From: JBKPDV01 sp046728075
GTDB lineage: Bacteria; Acidobacteriota; Thermoanaerobaculia; UBA5066; Gp7-AA6
Length of the DNA stretch: 24,562 nt
Assembly: GCA_046728075.1 (NCBI GenBank)
Contig: JBKPDV010000025.1
Coordinates: 1 to 24,562, forward strand
Direction of reading: 5' to 3'
Within the stretch, counting starts at the first letter, position 1; each line of letters begins with the position of its first letter. A model generated the notes under the pieces. The model saw only the letters and a list, made by a program, of their open reading frames with translations. It did not search any database and had not been told where the DNA came from. Positions 14,767 to 23,809 of the stretch are shown piece by piece. A program made the position numbers and the translations under genes.

Positions 14767-17199
14767 ATGAAGCCCTCGGCCGCGCGCGATCTCCTCAAGG
14801 GAATCGGTCTCGCGATCGTCTACGTCGTGTCCGCGCGTCTGGGCCTCCAGATCCACGCGGTCCACCACTTCGCAACTCTCGTCTGGCCTCCAACGGGAAT
14901 CGCGCTGGCCGCGATGCTGATGTTGGGGACACGGTTCTGGCCGGCCGTTGCGGCGGGTGCGCTCGTCGTCAACCTCTGGACCGGCGCGCCTGCCCCCGTC
15001 GCCCTTGCCATCGCCGCCGGCAATACGCTGGAAGCCCTCGTCGCTGCGTACGCCTTGCGGCGCATCCCCGGTTTTCGAAGCACTCTCGACCGTCTTCGAG
15101 ACGTCGTGGGACTGGTTGCCCTGGCCGGAGTCGCCAGTCCGATAGTCAGCGCAACGATCGGAGTCGCGAGCCTGCGCTTGAGCGGAATTGTGTCGACGGT
15201 GGATCTCTTCACGACGTGGCGCGCGTGGTGGCTCGGGGACGCGATCGGGGCGCTCATCGTGGCGCCGCTGCTCTTGACCTGGCGAGCGGCGCCGGTCGCG
15301 CCGGCCACGCGCCGCCGCGTGGCGGAAGCGTTGCTCCTGGGAGGTCTGCTCGCCGCCTCGAGTCTTTTCCTCTTCGAGTGGACCCGCAATGGGCTCGCTT
15401 CGATGCTCTTCCCGTTCCTGATCTGGGCGGCGATTCGTTTCGAGCAACGCGGCGCGGCACAAGCCACCTTCCTCGTTTCGGTCGTCGCCATCTGGGCGAC
15501 CGCGCGCGGCCATGGGCTCTTCCCGCGAGGTCCGGTCGAGGAAGAGCTCTTCGTCCTCCAGCTCTTCATGGCCCTGACGGCGGCCACCTTTCTCGTTCTG
15601 GGCGCCGTGACGCGCGAACGCCGCCTGGCGGAAGCGGAGCGGCGACAGGCGGCACGGGGGATTCGAGAAAGCGAAGAAAAATACCGCACGCTGACCGAGA
15701 CCGTGGACGATTTTCTCTGGATCAACGATCCCGACGGCAAGCTGATCTTCGCCAATCGCCGATGGGAGGAAGCTTTCGGTACTGTTGCCGAGGTGGGGCC
15801 TGCGAACCGTTGGATCGAACGGGTCCATCCGGAGGACCATCCGGCGCTGCGCGCCGCACGCAATCGAGGATTCCGCTCCCGTTCTGCTTACGAGATCGAA
15901 TGCCGGGTACGAGGCCGAAGCGGCGACTACCGATGGATCCTGGCGCGGGTCGTACCCGTGAAGGATCCGGAAGGCGAGGTCTCCTTCTGGTTCGGTGCCG
16001 CCGCGGATGTCCACGATCTCAAGGCCGCGCAGGAGCAGCTTCGTAAGGCCAAAGAAGAGGCCGAAGCGGCGAATCGGTCGAAAGACCAGTTTCTGGCGGC
16101 CCTCTCGCACGAGCTGCGCACCCCGCTTGCGCCCGTGGTCGCATTGAGCTCCACTCTCGAAAGGAACCTGGGTCTCCCCCCTGAAATTCGCCGCCAACTC
16201 GAGATCATCCGCCGCAATGCGGAGCTCGAGGCGCGCCTCATCGACGACCTGCTCGACCTGACACGCATCGCCCGAGGGAAGCTCCCGATCGAGCAACAGC
16301 CGGTCGATCTTCAGGGGGCGCTCGACCATGTGCTCGAAATCTGCCGCGAGGAGGCGACGGCCAAGGGTCTCCATTTCGCGAGGGAGGGTGACGACCACCC
16401 GACGATCGTGCTCGGAGATCCGGCCCGTCTGCGCCAGATCTTTTGGAATCTCCTGCGCAACGCCGTCAAGTTCACCCCCTTCGGGGGCCGGATCCGACTG
16501 CGAACCTCCCTGGAGCGCGGTCGAATCGTGGTCGAGATCTCGGATACCGGAGCTGGTATCGAACCCGCTGTCATGAGCCGGATCTTCGAGCCTTTCGAGC
16601 AGGCGGGACGAAAGAGAGGAGGGCTAGGACTCGGCCTGGCGATTTCCAGCGCGCTGGTCGAGGCTCACGGCGGAATCTTGACCGCCTCGAGCGAGGGACT
16701 GGGCCGCGGGTCGATCTTTCGCGTGGACTTACCCGTCCTCCGGGACGCCGCCGCGGCGTTTCCCCCCGTCGCGGCCGTGCCGACCACGCCGGCGATGCGG
16801 AGCAAGCGCGTGCTGCTCGTCGAAGATCACGCAGACACGCTCACTGCCGCAACGGAGGTGCTGGCCGAGCTGTCTTGCGAGGTCGTGGCCGCGGCTTCGG
16901 TCGAGGAAGCGCTCGCGGCGGCACAGTCCCACGTGTTCGATCTGGTCGTCTCGGACCTCGGGCTCCCCGATGGAACCGGCCTGGATCTCATGCGGCGGCT
17001 GCGAGACCTCTATGGCCTCTCGGGCATCGCCGTGACGGGCTTCGGCATGGAGGAGGATCTCCATCAAAGCCGCGAAGCGGGCTTCGTCGCCCATCTGGTC
17101 AAGCCGATCACCTTCGATCGGCTCGCCGGCGCGATCGCGAAATTCTTTGAAGAGCGCGCAGATCCCGAGACCGTCGAGACGTCGCGTCGGTTGTCGTAG
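14767..17199 (+). CDS. MASE1-PAS hybrid sensor histidine kinase with C-terminal receiver
   Basis: An 810-aa membrane sensor. Residues ~8-285 are a MASE1-like integral membrane sensor with about eight helices (VWPPTGIALAAML near 39-51 is typical). Residues ~303-415 are a PAS/PAC domain (YRTLTETVDDFLWINDPDGK, YEIECRVRGRSGDYRWI). HisKA follows with His448 in LSHELRTPLAP. The HATPase domain has an N box at Asn565 (NLLRNAVKF), a G1 box DTGAGI at 593-598 and a glycine lid GGLGLGLAI at 618-626. Residues ~680-795 are a receiver with an acidic pair (VEDH) and phosphoacceptor Asp730 (VVSDLGLPDG). All catalytic elements are intact. The signal is unknown. The output partner is not adjacent; phosphotransfer to another regulator is likely. 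The ribosome site is weak. It ends 38 bp before the acyl-CoA synthetase gene. Confidence 0.95.
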   Translation: MKPSAARDLLKGIGLAIVYVVSARLGLQIHAVHHFATLVWPPTGIALAAMLMLGTRFWPAVAAGALVVNLWTGAPAPVALAIAAGNTLEALVAAYALRRIPGFRSTLDRLRDVVGLVALAGVASPIVSATIGVASLRLSGIVSTVDLFTTWRAWWLGDAIGALIVAPLLLTWRAAPVAPATRRRVAEALLLGGLLAASSLFLFEWTRNGLASMLFPFLIWAAIRFEQRGAAQATFLVSVVAIWATARGHGLFPRGPVEEELFVLQLFMALTAATFLVLGAVTRERRLAEAERRQAARGIRESEEKYRTLTETVDDFLWINDPDGKLIFANRRWEEAFGTVAEVGPANRWIERVHPEDHPALRAARNRGFRSRSAYEIECRVRGRSGDYRWILARVVPVKDPEGEVSFWFGAAADVHDLKAAQEQLRKAKEEAEAANRSKDQFLAALSHELRTPLAPVVALSSTLERNLGLPPEIRRQLEIIRRNAELEARLIDDLLDLTRIARGKLPIEQQPVDLQGALDHVLEICREEATAKGLHFAREGDDHPTIVLGDPARLRQIFWNLLRNAVKFTPFGGRIRLRTSLERGRIVVEISDTGAGIEPAVMSRIFEPFEQAGRKRGGLGLGLAISSALVEAHGGILTASSEGLGRGSIFRVDLPVLRDAAAAFPPVAAVPTTPAMRSKRVLLVEDHADTLTAATEVLAELSCEVVAAASVEEALAAAQSHVFDLVVSDLGLPDGTGLDLMRRLRDLYGLSGIAVTGFGMEEDLHQSREAGFVAHLVKPITFDRLAGAIAKFFEERADPETVETSRRLS

Positions 17200-17237
17200 G
17201 CTCCGCGAATGGCGGGATCGTTGTTGGACCGTAGTTC

Positions 17238-18773
17238 ATGAACCTCGGGATGCTGCTCGAGAGGAATGCCCGGTACCTGGGCGGAAAGACGGCCCTGGTG
17301 TTCGAGGAACAGCGGCTGACTTTCGCCGAGCTCGACCGGCGCGTCAATCGGGCAGCCAACGCGCTTCACGCCGCCGGCCTTCGAAAGGGAGACAAGCTCG
17401 CGGCGTTCCTGCCGAATTCGCTCGAGCTCTACCTGCTCTACTGGGTGGCCGCGAAGACCGGCGCGGTCGCGGTGCCGCTCTCGACACTCCTGCGCGGGGC
17501 GGGGCTCGCATCGCTCCTGTCCGACTCGGAGAGCGCCGCCCTGGTCGCCTCACCCGAGCTGGCCGAGACGGTCGAGGCCGTCGGCTCGCAGCTCTCGATC
17601 CCGACGGAGCGGCGCTTCTTGACGGGAGAAGAGCGGCGCTCCGGATGGACGAGCTTGAGGGACGCCGTCGCGGCTGCTCCTGACTCTCCCCCTCCGGAGG
17701 CCGGGGTCGGCCCCGACGACCCGTACAACATCATCTACAGCAGCGGCACGACGGGCCTGCCCAAGGGCATCGTCTTGACGCACCGGACCCGAATCGCTTA
17801 CGGCGCGCACTTCGGCGCTGCCTGGCGGATGACGCCGGAAAGCGTGGCCCTGCACGCCGGCTCCATCGTCTTCAACGGAGCTTTCCTGACGCTGATGCCG
17901 GCGATTTTTCTGGGCGCGACCTTCGTCCTGATGAAGCGGTTCGATCCGGAGCGGTTCGTTCAACTGGCCGCCCGTGAGCGCGTGACGCACGTGTTCCTCG
18001 TGCCGTCGCAAATCATCCCCCTGCTGCGCACGCCGGGGTTCTCGGCACAGACCCTCGCCTCGCTGGAAATGGTCGGCTCGGTCGGCGCGCCGCTCCACGC
18101 GGAGCACAAGGAGGAGCTCGAACGCCGCCTGCCCGGCCGCTTCTACGAGCTCTATGGCCTCACCGAAGGCTTCATGACGATCCTCGACCGCGACGCGCCG
18201 CGGGAGAAGCGCTACTCCGTGGGCGTGCCGCCGCCGCTCTTCGAGATGCGGATCGTGACGGCCGAGGGGGCAGACGCCGCGCCGGGCGAGGTGGGGGAAA
18301 TCGTGGGGCGCGGACCGATCTTGATGGAAGGCTACTACCGCCGCCCCGAGCAGACCGCCGAAGCCGTGCGCGGGGGCTGGCTCTACTCCGGAGACCTGGG
18401 ATCCGTGGACGCGGACGGTTATCTCTACCTCGCGGACCGCAAGAAGGACATGATCATCTCCGGCGGCATCAACGTCTTCCCCCGCGACATCGAGGAGGTC
18501 GCGGCGCGACACCCCGCGGTGCGCGAAGTCGCCGTCTTCGGCATTCCGCATGAGAAATGGGGCGAAGCGCCGCTCGCCGCGGTCATACTGCACCGGGAGG
18601 GCTCGATCTCGGAGCCGGAGCTTGTCGCCTGGATCAACGAGAGGGTTCCCGCCGCGTACCAGAAGGTCCACGACGTCGTCTTCTTCGAAGACTTCCCCCG
18701 CAGCGCGGCCGGCAAGACTCTGAAGCGCGAGATGCGGGAGAAGTACTGGGCCGGCACGGGCGTAAAGATCTGA
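17238..18773 (+). CDS. Class I adenylate-forming acyl-CoA synthetase/ligase
   Basis: A 511-aa ANL-family enzyme that activates a carboxylic acid through an acyl-AMP intermediate, normally to a CoA thioester. Motifs appear in order: P-loop YSSGTTGLPKGIVLTH (~170-185), YGLTEGF (A5, ~306), YSGDLG (A7, ~382), the hinge DRKKDMIISGGINVFPRDIE (A8, ~398-417) and a C-terminal PRSAAGKTLKREMR carrying the catalytic Lys (A10, ~490). Length is normal. The substrate cannot be told from sequence by eye: medium/long-chain fatty acids, aryl acids and cyclohexane carboxylates are all possible. It follows the histidine kinase by 38 bp and converges on the ABC operon, which might import its substrate (inference). 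The start ATG at 17238 lacks a strong ribosome site. Confidence 0.93.
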   Translation: MNLGMLLERNARYLGGKTALVFEEQRLTFAELDRRVNRAANALHAAGLRKGDKLAAFLPNSLELYLLYWVAAKTGAVAVPLSTLLRGAGLASLLSDSESAALVASPELAETVEAVGSQLSIPTERRFLTGEERRSGWTSLRDAVAAAPDSPPPEAGVGPDDPYNIIYSSGTTGLPKGIVLTHRTRIAYGAHFGAAWRMTPESVALHAGSIVFNGAFLTLMPAIFLGATFVLMKRFDPERFVQLAARERVTHVFLVPSQIIPLLRTPGFSAQTLASLEMVGSVGAPLHAEHKEELERRLPGRFYELYGLTEGFMTILDRDAPREKRYSVGVPPPLFEMRIVTAEGADAAPGEVGEIVGRGPILMEGYYRRPEQTAEAVRGGWLYSGDLGSVDADGYLYLADRKKDMIISGGINVFPRDIEEVAARHPAVREVAVFGIPHEKWGEAPLAAVILHREGSISEPELVAWINERVPAAYQKVHDVVFFEDFPRSAAGKTLKREMREKYWAGTGVKI

Positions 18774-18888
18774 CAGAGAGCCGGCTCGCGAGGGGGCTCC
18801 TTCTTCAGTTCCTGGCCTTACAGCGTTGGGCCATCTGGCGAGTGACCGGACCGGCGAGGCCTGCGCCGAGGTTTGTCACAGGACGGGC

Positions 18889-19704
18889 TTACGGATCTCG
18901 CTTCTCTCGCGTTCCGGTCGCTTCCCAGACCTGACGCTTGAGCGCCAGGAATTCGGCGGAGAAGCGGGTCTCGAAAGAGCGAGGTCGGGGAATGTCCACT
19001 AAGAAATGCGCCTGGACACGCCCCGGACGCTGCGAAAGAACGACGATCCGGTCGGAAAGATAGAGAGCTTCCTCCGCGTCGTGCGTCACGAGCAGAACGG
19101 TCTTGCGCCGCTGCTCCCACAGCCGGGCCAGCGTGTCCTGCATCTGGGCGCGCGTCTGGGCATCCAGGGCGCCAAATGGCTCGTCGAGCAAGAGGATGGA
19201 AGGATCCGTCGCGAGCACCCGTGCGACCTCCACCATCTTCGACATGCCCGAAGACAATTCCTTTGGGTGAGCCGCCTCGAACGCCGAGAGCCCGATTGAC
19301 CCCAACAAGTCGTCGCTCACGGCGCGCCGCGCGGAGGGCGCGAGGCCCTTGGCGAGAAGTCCGAACTCCACGTTCTCCCGCACGGTCATCCAGGGGAAGA
19401 TGGCCTCTTCCTGGAGGACGTAGCCTCTTTGCCAGCCGGGACCGTCGATGCTTGCGCCGCCGCACCGAACCGATCCCGAGGTCGGACGAAGAAAGCCGGC
19501 GAAGATGCGCAGCAGAGTCGTCTTTCCGCACCCCACCGGACCGAGAATGGCAAGGAATTCGTTGTCCCGCACCTCCAGCCCGAGACCTTCCAGGGCTCGC
19601 GTGGGCGTCGGACCGGAGTAGGTGTAGCTGACGTCCACGGCTTCCAGCACCGCCGGCGCGGCCCGGGGGCGCGGGGGTGTCCCCCGATCGGAATGACCTC
19701 TCAT
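18889..19704 (-). CDS. Nitrate/sulfonate/taurine-type ABC transporter ATPase
   Basis: A 271-aa ATPase that powers the two permeases encoded just upstream. The start is the ATG at 19704, which overlaps the preceding permease stop as ATGA; the frame stays open further upstream but that is permease DNA. Motifs: Walker A GPVGCGKTT, Q-loop VLQEEAIFPW, signature LSSGMSKMVEVAR, Walker B SILLLDEP with D-loop FGALD, and H-loop LLVTHDAEEAL. Compared with SsuB/TauB, Walker A has Val for Ser and the signature reads LSSGM rather than LSGGM/Q, but all catalytic residues are present. It is the last gene of the seven-gene operon. The substrate is unknown. Confidence 0.93.
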   Translation of the reverse strand: MRGHSDRGTPPRPRAAPAVLEAVDVSYTYSGPTPTRALEGLGLEVRDNEFLAILGPVGCGKTTLLRIFAGFLRPTSGSVRCGGASIDGPGWQRGYVLQEEAIFPWMTVRENVEFGLLAKGLAPSARRAVSDDLLGSIGLSAFEAAHPKELSSGMSKMVEVARVLATDPSILLLDEPFGALDAQTRAQMQDTLARLWEQRRKTVLLVTHDAEEALYLSDRIVVLSQRPGRVQAHFLVDIPRPRSFETRFSAEFLALKRQVWEATGTREKRDP

Positions 19705-20504
19705 GCGGTGCGTTGCATCCAGCGCGTGGCCCTCGCGTGGAGAAGGAGCGCCGCGAGGTCGAAGACGAGCACCAGTGCCCCGACCGTCGCGATGCCGATG
19801 AGCATTTGCGGCACCCGCGGATACGCTCCGGCCAGCGCTAAGAGATAGCCCAGGCTCGGCATCCTCGCGTCGATCAACTCGGCAACCACGATGGTCACCC
19901 AGGCGAGCCCCGCCGCGATGCGGACGCTGGCGAAGATCGAGGGAAAGGCTGCGGGCAAGACGACCTTCCTGAACCGCAGCCAGCCGCCTGCGCCGAGTGA
20001 GGCGGCGGCGTCGAGGTACGTTTGCTGCACGCCGCGCACTCCCTGGTGCGCTCCCAGGAGCGTAATCACCGCCACGCTGGTCGCGATCAAGAGGACCTTC
20101 GAGGTCTCGCCGTAGCCGAACCAAACGACATAGAGCGGCAGGAGCGCGAGCGCTGGCGTGAAGCGGAAGAACGTCACCCAAGGGTCGGCCAGGGATTCCA
20201 CGCGCGTCGCCCACCCGGTCAAGAGGCCCAACAGGATGCCGGCGACGGAGCCGAGGACGAGGCCGACAGACACCCTTCTCGTGCTCACGGCGATGCTGCT
20301 GAAAAGGATCTTCGATTCCAGGAGGAACTGTCCCTCCTCGTAGAGCGAACGCCACGTCGGCAGGAGCTGAACATTCTCGACGTAATGGGCTCCCATCCAG
20401 ACCCGATCCGGCAGCAGCCCGCGGCCGATCTCGGCGGCGATCCCATAAAGCAAGGCGAGCGCCAGAAGGGAAACAGCAGCGCGTCTCACTCTGACCGATC
20501 GCAT
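19701..20504 (-). CDS. NitT/TauT-type ABC transporter permease (second of a pair)
   Basis: A 267-aa membrane protein of the binding-protein-dependent inner-membrane component family (SsuC/TauC/NrtB-like). About six helices are expected. The EAA-like coupling loop is seen around DAAASLGAGGWLRFRKVVLPAAFPSI (residues ~165-190). The ATG at 20504 overlaps the upstream permease stop by one base (TGATG), and the frame further upstream is that gene in another phase. It pairs with a different permease encoded immediately upstream, so the channel is probably a heterodimer rather than the usual SsuC homodimer. There is an extended external segment (LLPDRVWMGAHYVENVQLLP) after helix 1. Confidence 0.9.
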   Translation of the reverse strand: MRSVRVRRAAVSLLALALLYGIAAEIGRGLLPDRVWMGAHYVENVQLLPTWRSLYEEGQFLLESKILFSSIAVSTRRVSVGLVLGSVAGILLGLLTGWATRVESLADPWVTFFRFTPALALLPLYVVWFGYGETSKVLLIATSVAVITLLGAHQGVRGVQQTYLDAAASLGAGGWLRFRKVVLPAAFPSIFASVRIAAGLAWVTIVVAELIDARMPSLGYLLALAGAYPRVPQMLIGIATVGALVLVFDLAALLLHARATRWMQRTA

Positions 20505-21349
20505 CAGTTGGCCCAGCGTGTGAGCCTGGCGCTCATGGTCTTCGCCGCCGCGTCCATCGCCCAGCCGGCGACTGCCAGAGCCAGGATGCCCACGATGATG
20601 ACCGCCGGATCGGACCGTGTCTGCAGCCGCGACGACCACATGCCGCCGCCCACGAGCAGGTTGCCCATGCCGTTGTCCGCCATCAGCATCTCTGCCCCGA
20701 CCGCGGTCATCCAGGCGATGGCGAGCGAGTACCGCAACCCCCCGAGCACGGCCGGCCCCGCGGCCGGAAGGACCACTCTGGTCAGCAGGAGCCGTCCGCT
20801 CGCGCCCAGCGATCGAGCGGCCGTCACATACTTCCCCGCCACGTCGCGCACCCCATGATAGGTCGGGATGACCGCGGTGACGGCGACCGCGTAGACGATG
20901 GGGATCAGCCGATGCGCCTCGCTGTGGCCCAGCCAGAGCATGATGTAGGTGATGAGGGCGAGCGGCGGAATCGAGCGGAGCAGGATGTAGATCGGATGCA
21001 GGTAATCGTCGGCCCGCCTGCTCCAGCCCATGAGGAGACCCAACAGGATCCCCAGCGGCAGGCCCACCGCCAGGCCGAAGAGGACTCTGGCGATGCTGAC
21101 GGCGAGCGACGCCTGCAGCGTCACACCCTCATGGCGGAGTGTGTCGACATGGCCGCCGGGATGATGAAGATGTCCCTCGGTCGCAGCCGGCGCAACACCG
21201 CGGCCCAGCAGAGCGCCGAACGCCTCGGCGATGTCCTGCGGGGGCGGAAGGATGTCGGGCCGTGACAGGCGGCTCGCGACCACTGTGTACGTCGCGATCA
21301 GCGCCGCCAGGGAGACCAGCCAGAGGAGAAACCGCGGGATGTGAGACAC
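20504..21349 (-). CDS. NitT/TauT-type ABC transporter permease with His-rich loop
   Basis: A 281-aa permease, SsuC/TauC-like. The EAA-like loop is TAARSLGASGRLLLTRVVLPAA (residues ~170-192). After the first helix, the usual short linker is enlarged by ~20 residues containing His60, 62, 63, 67 and 73 (EGHLHHPGGHVDTLRHEG). This segment should face the periplasm and could bind a metal. Translation starts with GTG at 21349, three bases after the LivF-like stop, so the two transporter halves are translationally adjacent. About six membrane helices are expected. No known substrate. Confidence 0.9.
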   Translation of the reverse strand: MSHIPRFLLWLVSLAALIATYTVVASRLSRPDILPPPQDIAEAFGALLGRGVAPAATEGHLHHPGGHVDTLRHEGVTLQASLAVSIARVLFGLAVGLPLGILLGLLMGWSRRADDYLHPIYILLRSIPPLALITYIMLWLGHSEAHRLIPIVYAVAVTAVIPTYHGVRDVAGKYVTAARSLGASGRLLLTRVVLPAAGPAVLGGLRYSLAIAWMTAVGAEMLMADNGMGNLLVGGGMWSSRLQTRSDPAVIIVGILALAVAGWAMDAAAKTMSARLTRWAN

Positions 21350-21352
21350 CGG

Positions 21353-22063
21353 CTACCCGCGGATCGTATTCATGACTTCCTGGTTCTCGACCACCAGGCG
21401 CGGATCTCCAGAATAGATGATCTCGCCTCGATCGATGGCATAGAGGCGGTCGGCGACTCTGCGGGCATGCGCGAGGTTCGATTCGGCGATCAAGACCGAG
21501 ATCTTCAGCTCCTTGATCTTCTTGACCGCCTCGATCAAGCGCGTCACGACCACGGGCGCCAGTCCCTCGAAGGGCTCATCGAGGAGGAGAACGCTCGGCG
21601 AGAGCATCATGGCTCGGGCGATGGCGACCATTTTCTTTTGACCCCCGCTCAAATGGAGGCCGGCTCGCTTGGAGAGGTCGCGAACTTCGGGAAACAAGGC
21701 GAAGACCCTCGCGTCGGTCTCCGCGGCTTCCGCCCCGCGCCCCGAGGACTGGGCCAGCCAGCGGCAAATCTGGAAGTTCTCCGCGACGGTGAGGTCGGGG
21801 AAGAGCCCGCTGTCCTCGGGGGCGTAGCCGATGCCGAGCCGAGCGCGCTTGTAGGCCGTTAGGCTGCTGATGTCCTTGCCTTGAAAGGTGATCTTGCCCG
21901 ACCGCAAGGGCAGGAGGCCGATGATGCTGTCGATGGTGGTCGTCTTGCCCGCGCCATTGCGGCCGACGAGACAGACCGATTCCTTCTCTCCGACGGACAG
22001 CGATACCTGGCGAAGGATCTGGGCCCGGCCGCGGTAGGTGTCGATCGCTTCGACCTCAAGCAT
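21353..22063 (-). CDS. livF: LivF-type branched-chain amino acid ABC transporter ATPase
   Basis: A 236-aa ATPase, the usual LivF length. Walker A GRNGAGKTT (~36-44), Q-loop GYAPEDSGLFPDLTV, signature LSGGQKKMVAIARAM, Walker B SVLLLDEP with FEGLAP, and a C-terminal AESNLAHARRVADRLYAI region where Asn-Leu replaces the usual His-loop (LivF proteins commonly have Gln/Asn here). Its ATG at 22063 lies eight bases inside the LivG-like gene. The family imports branched-chain amino acids but also urea, amides, aromatic acids and other carboxylates, so the Liv name marks family, not substrate. Confidence 0.93.
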   Translation of the reverse strand: MLEVEAIDTYRGRAQILRQVSLSVGEKESVCLVGRNGAGKTTTIDSIIGLLPLRSGKITFQGKDISSLTAYKRARLGIGYAPEDSGLFPDLTVAENFQICRWLAQSSGRGAEAAETDARVFALFPEVRDLSKRAGLHLSGGQKKMVAIARAMMLSPSVLLLDEPFEGLAPVVVTRLIEAVKKIKELKISVLIAESNLAHARRVADRLYAIDRGEIIYSGDPRLVVENQEVMNTIRG

Positions 22064-22808
22064 GGCTAGGTCCGAAGACCATCTCCCTGACCAGCGGGTC
22101 CTTCTTGATCTCTTCCAGAATGCCGCTCGCCAGGATGAGACCCTGGTTCATGACCACGATGCGGTCCGAATACCGGAAGATGATGTCCATGTCGTGCTCG
22201 ATGATGACCGCCGCGATCTTTTCCGATCGCACGATCGAGCTGATGACCTCCATGATGGGCGCCTTCTCTCGCGTGGAGACACCACTCGTGGGCTCGTCGA
22301 GAAAGAGGAGCCGCGGCTTGAGCGCGTAGGCGACTGCCACATCGAGGAGTTTCCGTTCGCCCTGCGAGATCCCGCCGGCCAAAGCCTGCGACTTGGACTC
22401 CAGTCCGAACTGGCGGAGGATGTCGAGGGCCTCCTGCCAGACGGCATGCTGGTGATCCGCCAGCGACCAGAAGTAACGCGTCAGCCCTTCCCGGGAAAAG
22501 ATGGAGAGCGCCACGTTGTCGAGGACCGTCAGCTCGTCGAAGAGATTGACGATCTGAAAACTGCGCGCGATGCCCGCCTGGATGCGGCCGTGCACCGACT
22601 GGTGGGTGACATCGGCGCCCTGAAAGAAAATCTGCCCGCTGTCGGGTTGGATGAGGCCGCTGATGAGATTCACCAGGCTTGTCTTCCCCGCGCCGTTGGA
22701 GCCGATCAACGCCAGGACTTCGCCCTCGGCAATGGTGAAATCGACATTGTCGACTGCATGGGTGTCGCCGAAGTACTTGGTCAGCTTCGCCGTCTCGAGG
22801 AGGTTCAC
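22056..22808 (-). CDS. livG: LivG-type branched-chain amino acid ABC transporter ATPase
   Basis: A 250-aa ATPase. The start is a GTG at 22808 that overlaps the LivM-like stop as GTGA; the long open frame upstream is LivM DNA in another phase. Walker A GSNGAGKTS (~34-42), Q-loop SFQIVNLFDELTV, signature ISQGERKLLDVAV, Walker B RLLFLDEP with TSGVST, and H-loop IIEHDMD. The ISQGE signature and DEPTSGVST D-loop differ from textbook LivG (LSYGQ, DEPAAGLN) and mark a distinct branch of the family. The two Liv ATPases should form a heterodimer beneath LivH/LivM. Confidence 0.93.
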   Translation of the reverse strand: MNLLETAKLTKYFGDTHAVDNVDFTIAEGEVLALIGSNGAGKTSLVNLISGLIQPDSGQIFFQGADVTHQSVHGRIQAGIARSFQIVNLFDELTVLDNVALSIFSREGLTRYFWSLADHQHAVWQEALDILRQFGLESKSQALAGGISQGERKLLDVAVAYALKPRLLFLDEPTSGVSTREKAPIMEVISSIVRSEKIAAVIIEHDMDIIFRYSDRIVVMNQGLILASGILEEIKKDPLVREMVFGPSHA

Positions 22809-23809
22809 TGAGAGAGCCGCCTTCTGGTGTGCGCCCAGAGCAACCGGAGGCTGCCCACGATCCCGGTGGGCAGGACCATAACCAGGAACACCAGGACGAC
22901 GCCGAGAAGCCCCTGCCAATAGACCGTGAAGCCCACCGCCGAGGTCTTCAGGTAGTTGAAGACCACGGCGCCCACGATGGGTCCGGTAAAGTTGCGAAAG
23001 CCCCCCAGCACGGCCATGAAGACGATCTCGCCCGAGAAGGGCCAGTAGAGGATGTCCGGCGTGGTGAGCCCGTTCAACGGGACCCAGAGCGCCCCGGCGA
23101 TTCCGGTGAAGACGCCGGAGACGAGGAAGGCAACCAGCCGGTAGCGCCGGATCTGGATACCGACAAACCGGGCCCGCACCTCGTTGTCGCGGATGGCCTG
23201 GAGAGCCTTCCCGAAAGGGGAGTGAACGATGAGCCACATGACCGCGACGCAGACCGCGAACACGGCCAGCACGTAGTAGTAGTACCGGTGGGCGAGGAAG
23301 AGGATCTTGTCCTCCTTCTCGCCGGACACGATCCCCAGCAGCTTCGGTGTCGGCACGCGGAGCCCGTCCGTCCCGCCCGTCACATTGAAGAATTTGAAGG
23401 CCAGGCTCCACAGCACCTGGGACAGCGCCAGCGTCAGGATGCTGAAGAAGATTTTCGTGTAGCGAACGCAGACGAATCCGAAGAGCAAAGTCACCAGGAC
23501 GGACGCGGCGATGGCGCCCAGGACGAACAGCTCCATCGAATTGACGTGCAGGTACTTGACCATGAACGCCACGGCGTAAGCGCCGACGCCGAAATACGCG
23601 GAGTGGCCGAAGGAGAGCAGCCCGGTATAGCCCAGGAGGAGATTGAAGCCGAGAACGGCGATGGCCATCGCCAGGCCGTACGTGAGCAGGATGGTCTGGT
23701 AGGGCGTGATGGCCCTGGGCAGGACAACAAGGAGAGCCGCGATCGGGACCGCCCAGAAGACGATCTTCAGAGGGGAGCGCCTCTCGAACGGGAGGGGAAC
23801 GCTGCTCAT
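22805..23809 (-). CDS. livM: LivM-type branched-chain amino acid ABC transporter permease
   Basis: A 334-aa permease with 8-10 hydrophobic segments. Family landmarks are NLLLGYTGLLSFGHSAYFGVGAY-like (~53-75, typical of LivM), TGGTDGL (~143-149), PFGKALQAIRDNEVRARFVGI (the coupling-loop region, ~198-218) and a C-terminal GSLRLLW segment. The ATG at 23809 overlaps the LivH stop (ATGA). Length and motifs are normal. It pairs with LivH to form the translocation path. Confidence 0.94.
   Translation of the reverse strand: MSSVPLPFERRSPLKIVFWAVPIAALLVVLPRAITPYQTILLTYGLAMAIAVLGFNLLLGYTGLLSFGHSAYFGVGAYAVAFMVKYLHVNSMELFVLGAIAASVLVTLLFGFVCVRYTKIFFSILTLALSQVLWSLAFKFFNVTGGTDGLRVPTPKLLGIVSGEKEDKILFLAHRYYYYVLAVFAVCVAVMWLIVHSPFGKALQAIRDNEVRARFVGIQIRRYRLVAFLVSGVFTGIAGALWVPLNGLTTPDILYWPFSGEIVFMAVLGGFRNFTGPIVGAVVFNYLKTSAVGFTVYWQGLLGVVLVFLVMVLPTGIVGSLRLLWAHTRRRLSQ

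Noticed and set aside
14611..16398. 595-codon open frame antisense to the hybrid histidine kinase
   Set aside because: Low-complexity Arg/Glu-rich translation with no family features, mirror of a well-supported gene.
18779..18810. Possible terminator after the acyl-CoA ligase (GAGCC ... GGCTC then CTTCTTC)
   Set aside because: Only a 5-bp stem with a 12-nt loop and a poor T-run.
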